Positions 25,701 to 37,875 of a DNA stretch of 64,000 bases are shown in pieces. Under the pieces are notes generated by a model, which ran no database searches, was not told the origin of the DNA, and worked only from the letters and a program-made list of their open reading frames with translations. Origin of the DNA: Phragmites australis (Eukaryota; Streptophyta; Magnoliopsida; Poales; Poaceae); NCBI RefSeq assembly GCF_958298935.1, contig NC_084938.1, forward strand, positions 1,929,501 through 1,993,500, in the 5' to 3' direction. Every line of letters begins with the position of its first letter. Positions within the stretch are counted from its first letter, which is position 1. A program made the position numbers and the translations under genes.

Positions 25701-28700
25701 CTTGTTTCTCAGCATAGGCATTGCTGTAGCAACTAAGGACACCTGGATTGAGAGTGAGACATTTGCCACTGGCAATGCAATTGACATCGGAGTAGAAGTA
25801 GCAGGTGGTTGTTTGATGATCAATGACGCCACAGATGGGAGCAATGTTGCCTCTTGCTTTGCCTCTACCTCTATGCATGTGACGGCAGGAATTGTTAGCA
25901 CTATGGTAGGTTCTGGATGTGTGGCCACGAGAGCAGATGGTAGTCCTTCAGCCGGCACTGGTTGAGCTGAAGTGACTTGTGCTAATGTAACTGTTGGGGC
26001 AGGTGGTGGCAGCATGTCCATCGCATTGGTGTTGAATTTTTTTTGCCCATCTAAGTTGATGAGCCTCAATTGCTTGAACCTTCGCCAAAACTTTCTCCAT
26101 TGCCGAGAAGCTCTATGGTGTAGGCGTCGTCACCCATGATGAGGGGTGCAGGCCGGTTGTGTGATCAACGATGGCGCAAAGCGGTGGTGGTGGGTGGCGT
26201 AGAGTTGAGCAGCGGCTACTGCAGGGAAAAACGAACAACGGCGGTGTCGATGGCGGCACAGGACAGTGGTGACGGTGGCGACAGTGGTGGCAGGACAACA
26301 ACGGAGTGTGCGCAGGATCGGTGGCGGCGTGGTGGTTGGCGCAAGAACAGGTGCAGGTTCAATGGCTGGTGTAGCGGCGGCGGCGTGGAAAACAGGTCGC
26401 AGGAATAGGGACTTGTGATACCAAATATTGAGGACGGTAACTGGAGATAACTAGATCGTCCTACCTTGCGGGCTCTGATCTTTACTTTGTTTATTTCTTT
26501 GCTTGCCGATTACACCATAAGGCTCTCTTTATATATAGACCCAAACCCAAACCTAAACCTATTCTGAATACAACTCTAATCCTATTCCGTATCCAACTGT
26601 AAACCTATTCTGAAATATATTGACATACAAATAGAATATGACTCTAACAGTCCTGAAATTAATTATTCTGAATCCTACAAGGAAACTAATTATGCCGAAA
26701 CCTAATAGGACACTAATTCTTTTCTTCCCTTAATGCTTTTCTGCGCCCATATCATTTAGAACATTTTGTATCTGCATAATCTGTTAGGGTAAAAGGATCT
26801 GTAATTGAATTGTTTTCCTCTAATATATTGTTTTTTTTTCTGATCCTGATTTGGGTTTTCTCCATTCAATTCTGTAATGGCCTTAATGCAGTCAGTATGT
26901 TTTAGATTCAGATGGTAGCCTTATTCATTGAAGGGGAAAAAAATCATAAGCTGCTGTTAGAGCTGCATAATAACTACCTTGCTGAATTCCATTGAGGAGG
27001 TCCTAAGGAAACTTCAGATGCATTTATAGTTTATACACCACCTTGTCTGTGGAATGTGGTATTTCAATGTCCTACAACTAAAACAATGCTATAAGTGTTG
27101 TAATGAATTTTTTGTTGAGCACATCAGGTAAGAGAAATCTTGCTGCTAGTGGTCATTGTATACAAAGAAATTGGAGGGGCTGACTTTTGTACAATTGGTA
27201 CCCTTGTCAGTAACTTAGTATTTGCTAGATTTTATGAGATCGATTACTCCTATCCTAATGCTCTGATCACTGTTGTCAATTGTTGCTGGCATATAGAATT
27301 GATTCATATTATTCTACTATGATTTCGCATTGAACAAGAGTGAGAGATTAATAGGTTAAAAAGAACGGTTAAGTAGGATTTCATCTATGCCCTTAAGAAC
27401 ATTATGAATTTTCAATGCCGAATTCAGAGGTTGCCTAATTTTATTCTGTTGCACATCCTTTTTTTTTCCTTGAATATATAGGAGAGCTGCGCATTATTAT
27501 ATTAAGAAGGAAGAAAAAGGTCCAAAGTGGACTGAGTACAAAAACACACACACACACACACACTCAACCCAAGACACGCCGACACCTAGACATCGAGAGT
27601 GCCCCTACCGGGGATTACAATGAACTGATCTGAGCATCAAAACAAAGCGAGAACACGACCACAACGACTATGGCAATACATCAAGGCCAAATACTGCTCT
27701 GCCCCTTTGCACCAGCCATACACCACATCTTAGCCTAGTCCTCAACATCTTGCAAGATGGAACAGGTGTTAGGCAAAGCTCCCTCAAAAACACATTTGTT
27801 CCTATGTTTTCACAACCACCAGGCAACCAAGATGACTAGATAATTAAAACCCTTTTGATGTTGTCTGGGTACTTCATGTTGGGCTGTAAGCCACCAATCT
27901 TGGAAAAGATGATCTTCCTGGCTGGGAGTAACATGCTGCAATCTAACAAGTGAAAGCACTGAGAACCAAACTCCCCTAGCAAACACACATGAAGTTAGAA
28001 GATGTTGAATTGTTTCATCATCTTGATCACAAAGTGGACAACGATTGGGATGGTCAAGCCCCCGACGTGCCAACCTATCAGCCATCCAGCATCGATTCAA
28101 GATCACTAGCCACATGAAGAATTTACACCTTGGTGGAGCCCAAGTCTTCCAAATTTCCTTCCACGGTTCAAACCCCATGGTTTCAACGAAGAAACGACCA
28201 TATGCCGACTTGGATGAAAATTCACCGGAGGCCGAGGGCGTCCAGCGGTGCTGATCATCCACTCCGGGAGTAAGCTGAACCTCTCCTACAATATCCCACA
28301 GCTGGAGGTACTCCAACAATGCCTCAATTGACAGAGTGCCCTTAATATCCTGGACCCAATCATTGTTCGACAATGCCTGGACTGTCCGTCTCTTGCTAAT
28401 CCGCTTCTGGACCAACGCAACTAACGAAGGTGCGAGATTGCATATAGCTTTTCCATGTAACCATCGATCAGTCCAAAAATATGTCCTCTTCCCACTACCA
28501 ACAATGGAGATCACTGAAACCGAGTACATTGCTAATGAATTGGGGTGCACCTGCAGCTCGAAACCGGCCCAAGGCCTGTCTGGTTGAGTTTTCTTCAACC
28601 ACAGACTTCATGTGTAATGCCCATCCGAGAGCTTCCATATCGTGTAAACTGAGCCCTCCCAGCTCAATGGGCATGCAAACCCGATGCCAAGCAACGAAAC

Positions 28701-31700
28701 AATGCCCCCTGTTCACTTCTTTTCGACCCTTCCATAAGAAAGCTCGCCTTATCTTATCAATTGCCTTGATTACCCATTTCGGAAACTCCAAAGCGATGAG
28801 CTGATAGACTGGTATGGCTGTGAGCACTGCTTTAACAAGCGTAGTTCTCCCAGCTGGGTGCATCATGGCTGCCTTCCATCCCGGTAATTGGTCTGCAATC
28901 TTGTCAATTAGTGGGTAAAAATCTGCTTTAGTGAGCTTCCTTACTGAGAGAGGCAACCCCAGGTACTTGCAAGGAAACTCCACCACATTGCAAGGCAAGG
29001 ACGACTGGACCATCTCAATGTGCTGCTCTTGGCATTGGATCGGGGTTACCGAGCATTTCCTTATGTTGGTGACAAGGCTCGATGCCTCACCAAAAACCTG
29101 AAGAATTTCTTTGATGAGCTCCAAATCTTCCACACATGGTTGCGAAAAGAGGACCACGTCATCAGCATAAAGAGATACCCGCTGACTCGATTCCCTTGCA
29201 AGGAGGGGTTGCAGCAATCCGAGCTCACTCGCCTTAGAAATCAATGCGTTCAGAACATCCATAATGATAATAAAAAACATAGGGGATAATGGGTTGCCTT
29301 GCCTTAAGCCCTGTTGGTGGTTGATTAGCTCCCCCGGTACACCATTTACAAGCACTCGTGTTGAGGATGATATGAGCAGTTTTGATAGCAGGTTGCATCA
29401 TATCGGACCGAAACCCAGATGAGCACCTCCAAGAGAAACGACCACGATACCGAGTCGAAGGCCTTAGATATATCCAGTTTAAGGACCCTTGGCTCTTTTT
29501 GTCTATGTAACACCCTCGCGGTCTGCTGCACAAGCACAAAGTTATCATGTCTGTATCTTCCCTTCACAAAAGCACTTCGGTTCGAGGACACTAGAGCCGA
29601 TAGCTTTGTAGCAAGCCTGTTGGCTAATAACTTCGTGACCAGCATTGCGAAACTATGTATTAAACTGATAGGACAATAATCCTTGGTCTCAATTGATATT
29701 GTAGATTTAGTGAGAATAATTGGTTATGGAGAATATCTTTGTTACCGTAGCGCCGAGTACTGTAGCGCCGAGTCAGATTAGGAATAATATTAGATTAGTT
29801 AGGATTGCTATCAATTAGATAAGGATTAGTTAAGATGAGGTTGGTTAGGATATGATAGCTTAGGGGTCAAGTAATCCTCTATAAATAGAGAGGAGATGTA
29901 TAGGTAGAAGGAAGCAAAAAATAGATAGAAAAGAAGGTTCAGAGCTTTCAAAGAGATGGCGAACTCATCTATCTATCCGCTACCTCTTCACACAATCAAC
30001 ATCCATATCATTTGGTATCAGAGACTTTGATTCGGCGCCTGCAACCATAGCTGTACTGCTGCTGCTGTCCCGTGTTACTGTAGCATTGCGTTACTGTAGC
30101 AGCACGCCATTCACACGGATCTGTTCAGCCCAGTTTTTCCACCCACATGCCATGGATGCCATGCCCATGAAGTTCTTCCAGACCTACCAAGAGTTCCTCG
30201 ACAATTTCAACTTCGGCAGGACAAACGGTGGAGGTATACAAGGTTGACATCGACCTTACTGATGTCCGCGATTTCTTCTTTTACGCGGAGGAATAGATGG
30301 AGGATGACGTCCACGATGTCGAGTCTAGCGATGGCCAGCCCTAGAGGCTGCCTTCTCGGAGATCCGCGAGGAAGGTCGCCTCCTGTTGAGCCATGCACCT
30401 GCTCTTGCTCCTCCGACTGGCGCTAGCCAGTCGTGCGTCCGCGCCGTCCGGTCCGCACGGATCTGCCCTGTTCTGACGCATGGTGGACGCCTTCGGGGCC
30501 GGACCGCATCTCCAGTGCAGATCCCCCCGACGCTGTCCGCCCGTGCCACACGACTACCCGGCGCCGCCCGTCGCCCAACGACCTCTTCCTGCGCTTGCCC
30601 TGTTGGATCCCGTTTGCGCTCGGCGTTCCTGCGGCTGAGTGTGGTTCTCCGCCGTCGGATCCATCGTTGCCCACCTCGACCGCGGCCTTCGCAACACCGA
30701 TCGACGCTCCGTAACGGGCCACCGCCTCCTCCGTTTGCTACCCTCCCGCCCGATCTCAACCTCTGGCCTGCGAGATTCCCGGATCTCTCCTCCACTGTCG
30801 CCGCCTGCGTCGTCAACGCCATCCGTCCAACACCGCTGCTTCTCCGACCGGCGTCGCCTTCCACTGCACGACCGGCCGACCTCCTGGTGCGTCTTTGTGC
30901 GGGTAGCTCCACTCGTCTCGGAGGTGGATCCGGTCTCCTGTTCGCCGGTCGACGGGATGACACTACTTCACCCGTTGCTTCCAGCTCCGTTGGGCCAGAT
31001 CGCCGCGTTGACTTGTTTGCCGTTCAGGCGTACCGGCCGCCTCTACCTCTGCTCCTCCACCCCCACAACTCCTCCCGGCTCGCCTATCCATCGAAGCCCC
31101 AAAGTGCTGGTTCGCTCCTCTTCGGCACGTCTTTGTGCCAGGCTTGCGTCGACTCGCGCTCTACACTCTCCTTGGCAGCCACAAAGGCCCAGCAGCTCGG
31201 CCTGCCGCCCCGCACTCAGGCTTCAAGGTCCACATGGCCAACAATGACAACGTCCCAAGCCTTGGCGTGTGCCCATCTATCTAGGTTTCCGTCAGCGGCA
31301 AGCTCTTTGTACTGCCAGCTCGAGAACGAGCTGTTTTTCTAGGCGGGTGGAAATGATATGGTAGATTTAGTGAGAATAATTGGTTATGGAGAATATCTTC
31401 GTTACTGTAGCGCTGAATACTGCAGCGCCGAGTACTGTAGCGCAGAGTCAGATTAGGAATAAAATAAGATTTGTTAGGATTGCTATCAATTAGATAAGGA
31501 TTAGTTAAGATGAGGTTGGTTAGGATTTGATAGCTTAGGGGTCAAGTAATCCTCTATAAATAGAGAGATGTATAGGTAGAAGGAAGCAAAAAAAAAAAAA
31601 GATAGAAAAGAAGGTTCAGAGCTTCCAAAGGGAGGGTGAACTCATCTATCTATCTGCTACCTCTTCCCATAATCAACATCCATATCGCTAAATGATATGG

Positions 31701-34700
31701 TAGATTTAGTGAGAATAATTGGTTATGGAGAATATCTTCGTTACTGTAGCGCCGAGTTCTGTAGCACCGAGTCAAATTAGGAATAAGATTAGATTAGTTA
31801 GGATTGCTATCAATTAGATAAGGTTTAGTTAAGATGAGTTGGTTAGGATTTGATAGCTTAGGGGTCAAGTAATCCTCTATAAATAGAGAGGAGATGTCTA
31901 GGTAGAAGGAAGCAAAAAATAGATAGAAAAGAAGGTTCAGAGCTTCCAAGAGAGGGCGAACTCATCTATCTATCTGCTACCTCGTCCCATAATCAACATC
32001 CATATCATCAATTGCATCAGCCATCACATCCCTTTATTTTGGGACAAAGAAAGTACTAGAGAAACAAATATATGTCGTAACAGAACAATGCCAAACAAAA
32101 TTGCTTATCACATGCTACCTTTTCTCTTTGCAGCAATAAAAGGATATGCATTGTCATACTTGTCAGCTTGTGCTGGAAGAATACGGTTCTTACTTGGTAC
32201 TCCAGGAATGGTTGCTCTTGACCTAGATGCGACACTGAAGGGCCTTTTTCAGCAAGTCCTCCATTGTCTGGAGAACATTCCAAAACCTCAAGGGGAAAGT
32301 GTCCCTGCCATTACTTGTGACTTAACTGTAAGTTTCCCTATTACCGTCTACAGATCTACTCAATGATCCATGTCGATACACCTAAATTTTCCTAAAACTT
32401 AACACTGCTAATTCCCCACTTCTGTTATTGATAGTGATTTTCTATGTCAAGTAGTAGGCAAATTAATGTATAGGATTTCTTGTTGATCCACACGCCAGTT
32501 TCAGCTCAAATTTGCCCCGCATAATTTCTAGTGCTCATGTTTTCTCGCTCAAAGCAGTTTCTTCTTGAACAGTAGCACCATATTTAAGTCTGCATTTGGA
32601 TAACTATAGTTCTAAATTTTCTCAAGATTCTGGAATTCAGTTTGGAATATTTTTTTGTGAAAATTTGACTTCTAGATATTGATGAGGATCGTTTGCCCTA
32701 AAGCTCTTTTCTGTAGATAAAAAGTGCTCACTGTGCTTCTCCCTAGAATTTATTATTTCTGAATTGTTCTTTATTGAATATTACCTTCCCACTTTTCTGT
32801 ATATTGATGATTTCTTGATTTTTAATCATGTTCGAGTTGATCCTAATTCTTTGCATAATTTGTGAATATAAACACCATAATCTACTGCTTGTTGCGAGTT
32901 TTTCTCTAAAACATAAAGTGTATCAGAACAAACTGAGGTTCCACCTTGGTTTTGGTTTCTTTTATGCTACCATACTGGCATACTCATAATACATCACATT
33001 GCCGATTGCAGCAACCAGTGAAAAGTATGTCACCAGCTGTATCTATATGCTTAGTCTTCCATAAAATTTACCTTTTGGATTTTTTAAACCTGATAATCTG
33101 ATGGTGCAGGATTTGCGTAAGCATTGGCTCTCCATTTTGATGATTGTCACATCTTCACGATCCTCGATAAACATTCGGCACTTGGAGAAGGCTACTGTGT
33201 CTACAGGAAAGGAGGGCTTGGTGTCAGAAGGCAATGCTGCATATAATTGGTCTAGGTGATGGGAAATAGCCATTTCAATTTGAATATAGCTTAATGTTCT
33301 GTTTTCTCCCCAGCCAATATTGTTCAGTACCATCGCGAAGATCAGCAAGTAGAAAAATACAATCCACTGTGTGAATGACATGTGGTCCCATGCCTCACAT
33401 GTCATCCTAGCATTGGATGGTAATTTCCCATTATACCTCTTTGCGATGGTATTGAGTTTTTTTTTCCTTTTTTCTTAGCTTCTGAACTTTGCGGTGCTTA
33501 TCAGAATTGGCATGGCATACAATATAACTAGTTCTAATTCATACTATGAAATCTTGCGCCTTGTTTTATACCATCTTCACGCCATTTACTACATTATTTA
33601 TCTCTCTTAGACTACTACAATTACAATTAGCTATCATGTTATTTACTACATTATTTATATCTCTCAGACTACTACAATTACAATTAGCTATCATGTTAAG
33701 ATGAGGTTAACCAACAGAATAGCTAAAGTAATTGTGTATCATGCGTCCATCTGCATAGTTCTCCGGTATTGCGCTTTTGGTAATACTTGCAGTTGCTTTA
33801 AGAAAAAAAAACTCAAATACATCAATCAAAGTTCTTCAAGAATCATTTGAATCTCACTAGATTTAACATGTTTCACAGATGTGTGGATGAACTTGAGAGC
33901 CAACTTTCCAAACATGGAAGTCTTAAGAAACTTTACTTTTATCATCAACATCTTACTACGGTAAGTGTATATTTTGTTTACATTGCTGTGTAATTTGCGC
34001 GGTCCCTTTCTTCTCTTCTCATTAACTAGCCTTTTGTGGTGATAACAAGTTCTATTTTGCTGGGACCTTACAGGTTTTCAGAAATACAATGTTTGGTCCA
34101 GAAGGCCGCCCACAACATTGTTGTGCATGGCTTGGAGCAGCTTGCAGTTTTCCGGAATGTGCTTCTGCAATTATTCCTGAAGAGGTGTATAAACTCACTA
34201 TATTATTCACTTTGACCATTATTTTGATGCGTACAACATCCTGAAGATGAGCTTTTTGCAAGATGATTAGAGGATTTGTAAAATAGGATAATGCAATGCA
34301 TAAGTTATTGATCTTGCTTGAGGAGATGGACTTTTACTATACTTGATCTGTTGAATTGTGAAGCTTTGGACTGTCATGGACAAATAATTCTATATGCTTG
34401 TTCATCTCTTATTATAAACACAACTCAACTTGATGTCCTCAGTCCTCTATATGTTACTAAGTTTCCCCCACTACAGGATTGCACCTCTCTTGTTAATATA
34501 TTAATTAGTGAATTCTCCTTTTGTTTGAAATGTAGGTTAACAAAATTGGCAGAGATTCTATCTCATATGTTGAGTCCCTTATTGAGTCTATCATGGGTGG
34601 ATTGGAAGGTTTGATTAATATTCTGGACTCAGAAGGTGGATTTGGCTCATTGGAGATGCAGGTAGATAATATTTTGGTTTTGGCATTTCCCGTCAAATAT

Positions 34701-37700
34701 TTTGCTTTTGGCATATAGGCTATATATTTAAGTCTCACTTCTAAACTCGTCAGCTTTCCCCGGAGCAAGCAGCTCTTCGTTTGAATAATACAACAAGAGC
34801 AAAAGCTATTTCAGGCTTGTTAATACCAGGGCATGAGAGCTATCCTGATAATAGTTCTTCGGTTAAAATGTCAGTTAATTTACTGCTTCGCTTCACTGTT
34901 TAAATATTATCGCGGTTCTATTGAGTATTGACTTTAATATAATTATGGATGTATCAAAAACAGGCTGGAAGCTGCTATGCAAAGGCTGACAAGTTTATGT
35001 TCTGTTCTAAATGACATGGAGCCTATTTGTGTTCTCAACCATGTTTTTGTTCTCCGGGAGGTATGCACAATTTATGTTCTCCGGGAAGAAGTAAATATGC
35101 ATGTTTGGAGTGTTACTGAATTTGTTATCTTTCATTCCATCATAGATTGGAACCTTAGGCATGTTCGTGACTATTAAGCTAGTGGATTTTATCCTTAGTT
35201 TCATGTAAAATAATAATCTTATGACAAAAAGGGAATTGATCTAAAAGGTTCACACTTCCCTTATTCTGGAAAGATCAATCCTTTCATATTTTAATAATGT
35301 TCTATTTTCAGACGAAAACTATTGCTTATGTTGTTTATTTCTGAAACTGGCATGCAAGTGTTATTGTTTGACTTACCTAGATGCTTTTTATTTCACAGTA
35401 CATGAGAGACTGCATCATAGGAAATTTCAGGAGAAGATTTCATAGCATGATTAGAACTGATAACTGCATTCAGCGACCATCGATCATAGAATCTCTTCTA
35501 AGAAGACATCTGGGCATCATCCATCTAGCAGAGCAGCATATCAGTATGGACCTTACTGAAGGTATACGTGAAGTGCTTCTAGCAGAGAGTTTTACTGGGC
35601 CATTTCCCAACCTCCAAATATTTGAGACACAAGTGGGGACACAAGGAGGGGGATCTGCCATAGAGATAATATGCAATTGGTATATTGAGAACATAGTAAA
35701 GGATGCTTCTCACATTGGAGTTGTTTTTGATGCAACCCAGAATTGCTTCAGAAGCTCACAGCCTATTGGTGGTGGATGTTTAGCTGAAGCATTTACAGAT
35801 AAAAGAGAACTCAAAGCACTTGTTCGTCTTTTTGGTGGTTATGGAATAGATAAAATGGATAAGATGCTAAGGGAACATACATCTGCTCTATTAAATTGTA
35901 TTGACTCAGCGCTGAGGTCAAACAACGATGCCTTAGAGGGCCTAGCTGGAAGTGTAAATTCTGGTGATAGGATTGAAAGAGATGCAAATCTGAAGCAGAT
36001 TATTGATATTGAGACATTGGCTGACCTCTGTATCCAGGCAGGGCAGGCTATAACTTTTCGTCGGCTGTTGGTTGAGGCTGTCGGAGTGGTCCTTGAAGAG
36101 AAAGTACCTCTCATATATTCTTTGCTCAAAGGATTAGCCTTGCAGTTGCCAGACGAGGTACCTGATAGAAATGAGATCATTAGATTGAGAAGGGTTGCGA
36201 GCAGTGTTGGTGTTGGTGACAAACACGATGCCGAGTGGGTACACTCTATTCTGGCAGAATCTGGTTCTGCTAAGGATAATTCTTGGATCCTACTTCCATA
36301 TCTTTGTGCTGCATTTATGGTGTCCAATATGTGGAGTGGTGCTGTTTATGATGTCAATATAGGTGGATTCAGGAACAATTTGCACTGCCTAGCAAGGTAA
36401 GGACTTACTTCCCAACTATTAATGTTTGACTGGTGCAAGTATATGCCTTATGTCAACATTGTTAGTGATATCCATGACAAACAACACATCTTAGCCTTTG
36501 ATTGCGCTATTTTCAGAATACTAGTGGCTCAGTATCATATTGACAATTGATTTCCTAAATCATTTCCTAATGTCCTCAACTCCTCATTCTATATTATACA
36601 TAGTAGAGGGACAAAAGGATACTATTGGGCATAAGCTGCATGTGACTGTATCCACTTCTTGCATTCGTGCAGGAGTGTAAGTGCTGTGGTTGGGGGAAGT
36701 GAATACACTAGGGTCGAAAGGGAACAGCGAAGAAATTCTCTTTCAAATGGGCATACCGATGAGTTTCAAGAGCCTGAATTACTAAGCCGTGTCTCAGCAG
36801 AAGCAAATATTAAATCTGCTATGCAAATCTACGTCAAATTGTCTGCAGGGATAGTCCTGGATTCATGGAATGACACTAGCAGGTACTGGAATTTTGTTCC
36901 TCCTATTTGCTGTCAAAGCTATCCTTACATAGGAGTGTACATTAAGCGCTTTCTGTTCCTGTATCACTTGGGCAATCATTTTTGGTTGACAAGGTTTGTT
37001 GTACTATTGCTGGAGTGCATTCCATTCAAGGTTTGTCGTACTATTGCTTGAGTGCATTCCACTTGAATGGCCTCGTTGCTGGTCAAGCAGTCATGCTGGA
37101 CAGTATACAGGATACTGGATATTACACCAGTATAATGCCCAACATGCTGGCCATACACTAAAAATGCTAATCTATAGCAGTGTCAGTTATACAGAATCTA
37201 AAGTCAAATGAACTTGTTTTCTAATATTCCATCAGGATAGATGAGTTTTGAGGCTCGAAATTTTACTTTGGAAACCAGAAACTTCTTGATTACCTATTTT
37301 TCAGATGCTCTAGTTGTTGGCTTTGACAAATAAGAGCTGTGATGTGCTAATGATTTTGTAGTTAGTTGATGGTTTTTATGTAACCTAAATTCAGGCCACA
37401 CATTGTTCCGAAGCTAATATTCCTCGATCAACTCTGCGAGCTGTCCCCGTACCTCCCAAGGAGCACCTTAGAAGTTCACATACCTTACACCATCCTCCGT
37501 TCAATATACCATCAGCTATATGGAGCGTCAGTGATGGCCTCGGAACCAATGGAGCAATCCCCAAGGCAGTCGCCTCTGATCTCTCTGGCGCATGCCTCCC
37601 CATCAGCGAGGCAAAATCGATCAGATACAACACCCAGGTCTCACACTTTTGAGCCGGGCTACTACAGCTCATCTGGGTCCCAGCACGATGAAGGCTATGA

Positions 37701-37875
37701 TGCGGATAAAAGGGCCGGTGAGAAGCAGCTGCGAAGCATGAGGCGCTCCGGGCCACTTGACTTCAGTGCAAGCAGGAAAGTGAAGTTTGTTGAGGGCTCA
37801 AGCTCTGCAAGCCATGGGTCTGGCTCGCTGCAAAAATTTGCCGTGTCAAGATCTGGCCCTCTGTCCTACAAATAG
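19701..37875 (+). CDS. NAP1: NAP1 (HEM/NAP family), subunit of the WAVE/SCAR actin-nucleation regulatory complex
   Basis: Twenty-three coding exons join in phase with GT-AG introns: 19701-20075, 20173-20247, 20915-20995, 21075-21155, 21264-21346, 21932-22016, 22435-22560, 22685-22792, 23196-23240, 23322-23464, 24004-24136, 24744-24848, 24932-25010, 32134-32327, 33110-33255, 33879-33960, 34074-34184, 34536-34661, 34754-34869, 34964-35060, 35399-36396, 36673-36882 and 37395-37875. The product is 1359 residues, close to known plant NAP1 (GNARLED/NAPP in Arabidopsis). Conserved blocks include KVAEGLLAKMYRLNSILDYP near residue 60, SLILHAFMDLFCSFV, GYALSYLSACAGRIRF and a serine-rich tail ending SGPLSYK. 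NAP1 pairs with SRA1/PIR and, with ABI, SCAR and HSPC300/BRICK1, relays ROP GTPase signals to ARP2/3, shaping trichomes and pavement-cell lobes. The gene looks intact despite about 6.5 kb of transposons in the 25011-32133 intron. Confidence 0.96.
23628..23988 (+). repeat. 181-bp tandem duplication in a NAP1 intron
   Basis: Two adjacent copies (23628-23808 and 23809 to about 23988) begin tctagacagcctagatttg and share tcacattcttgcaaatgttt near their ends, with few differences. The second copy ends just before the acceptor of the exon at 24004, so the duplication brings an extra polypyrimidine tract and a tgtcatag acceptor-like site at about 23801-23808. Confidence 0.9.
25225..26754 (-). mobile_element. 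Non-autonomous LTR retrotransposon (1.53 kb) in the NAP1 intron
   Basis: Two LTRs (25225-25542 and 26426-26754, about 320 bp, clearly alike) flank an 883-bp interior, with the 5-bp duplication tttag at 25220-25224 and 26755-26759. On the minus strand the LTR opens TGATATGGG, has a TATATATAAAGAG box, and is followed by the primer-binding sequence TGGTATCAC (about 26415-26424); a polypurine tract AAGGAGGAAAA directly precedes the left LTR. The interior carries a 183-codon minus-strand frame (25518-26069) rich in Pro/Ala/Val and a GC-rich part, but no protease, integrase or reverse transcriptase. It must have been mobilised in trans. A short frame beginning MEKVLAKVQAIEAHQLRW near 26100 may be a gag remnant. 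Confidence 0.9.
27459..32090 (-). mobile_element. L1-type LINE, 5'-truncated, split by the three-LTR element
   Basis: The minus strand encodes a reverse transcriptase: LVTKLLANRLATKL and SNRSAFVKGRYRHDN (about 29560-29640), YADDVVLF (about 29165) and KYLGLPLSVRKL, followed by a zinc-binding zf-RVT end with CPLCDQDDETIQHLL (about 28005-28060). Frames shift at about 28590 and 29350, so it is dead. The 3' end lies at about 27459-27467 (T run on plus, i.e. poly-A), after the grass-LINE-like tail at 27480-27520. The reading MADAIETKDYCPISL runs across the LTR-element insertion point: part lies right of 32007 and part left of 29694. That proves the LINE was there first. The 5' end is near 32090 and only the second half of ORF2 survives. 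A target duplication was not found. Confidence 0.9.
29694..32007 (+). mobile_element. Non-autonomous LTR element with three LTRs in one insertion
   Basis: Three closely similar LTRs of about 315-335 bp lie in direct order: 29694-30010, 31354-31687 and 31693-32007. Each opens tgatat(t/g)gtagatttag, carries the TATA region tcctctataaatagagag and ends atccatatca (the middle one ends catatcg). The 5-bp duplication tcaat flanks the whole array (29689-29693 and 32008-32012). After LTR1 comes the primer-binding site TGGTATCAGA (30013-30022) and before LTR2 the purine tract gggtggaaa. LTR2 and LTR3 are separated by only ctaaa. The 1.34-kb interior is GC-rich, starts with a 31-codon frame (MDAMPMKFFQTYQEF) at 30151 and has no pol; long frames at 30325-31342 on both strands have no domain. 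It sits inside the LINE reverse-transcriptase region. Confidence 0.9.
33584..33697 (+). repeat. 57-bp tandem duplication in a NAP1 intron
   Basis: The unit atttactacattatttat through attagctatcatgtt occurs twice in tandem (33584-33640 and 33641-33697) with few changes. Confidence 0.85.
36991..37064 (+). repeat. 37-bp tandem duplication in the last NAP1 intron
   Basis: The unit aaggtttgttgtactattgc, followed by gagtgcattcca, occurs twice (36991-37027 and 37028-37064). Confidence 0.85.

Noticed and set aside
30325..31342. Long frames of 212 and 318 codons on opposite strands
   Set aside because: GC-rich interior of the three-LTR element, rich in Arg, Pro and Ser, no recognisable domain; open by base composition.
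36659..37051. A 130-codon frame as a separate gene
   Set aside because: It is a NAP1 exon (36673-36882) reading on into the following intron.
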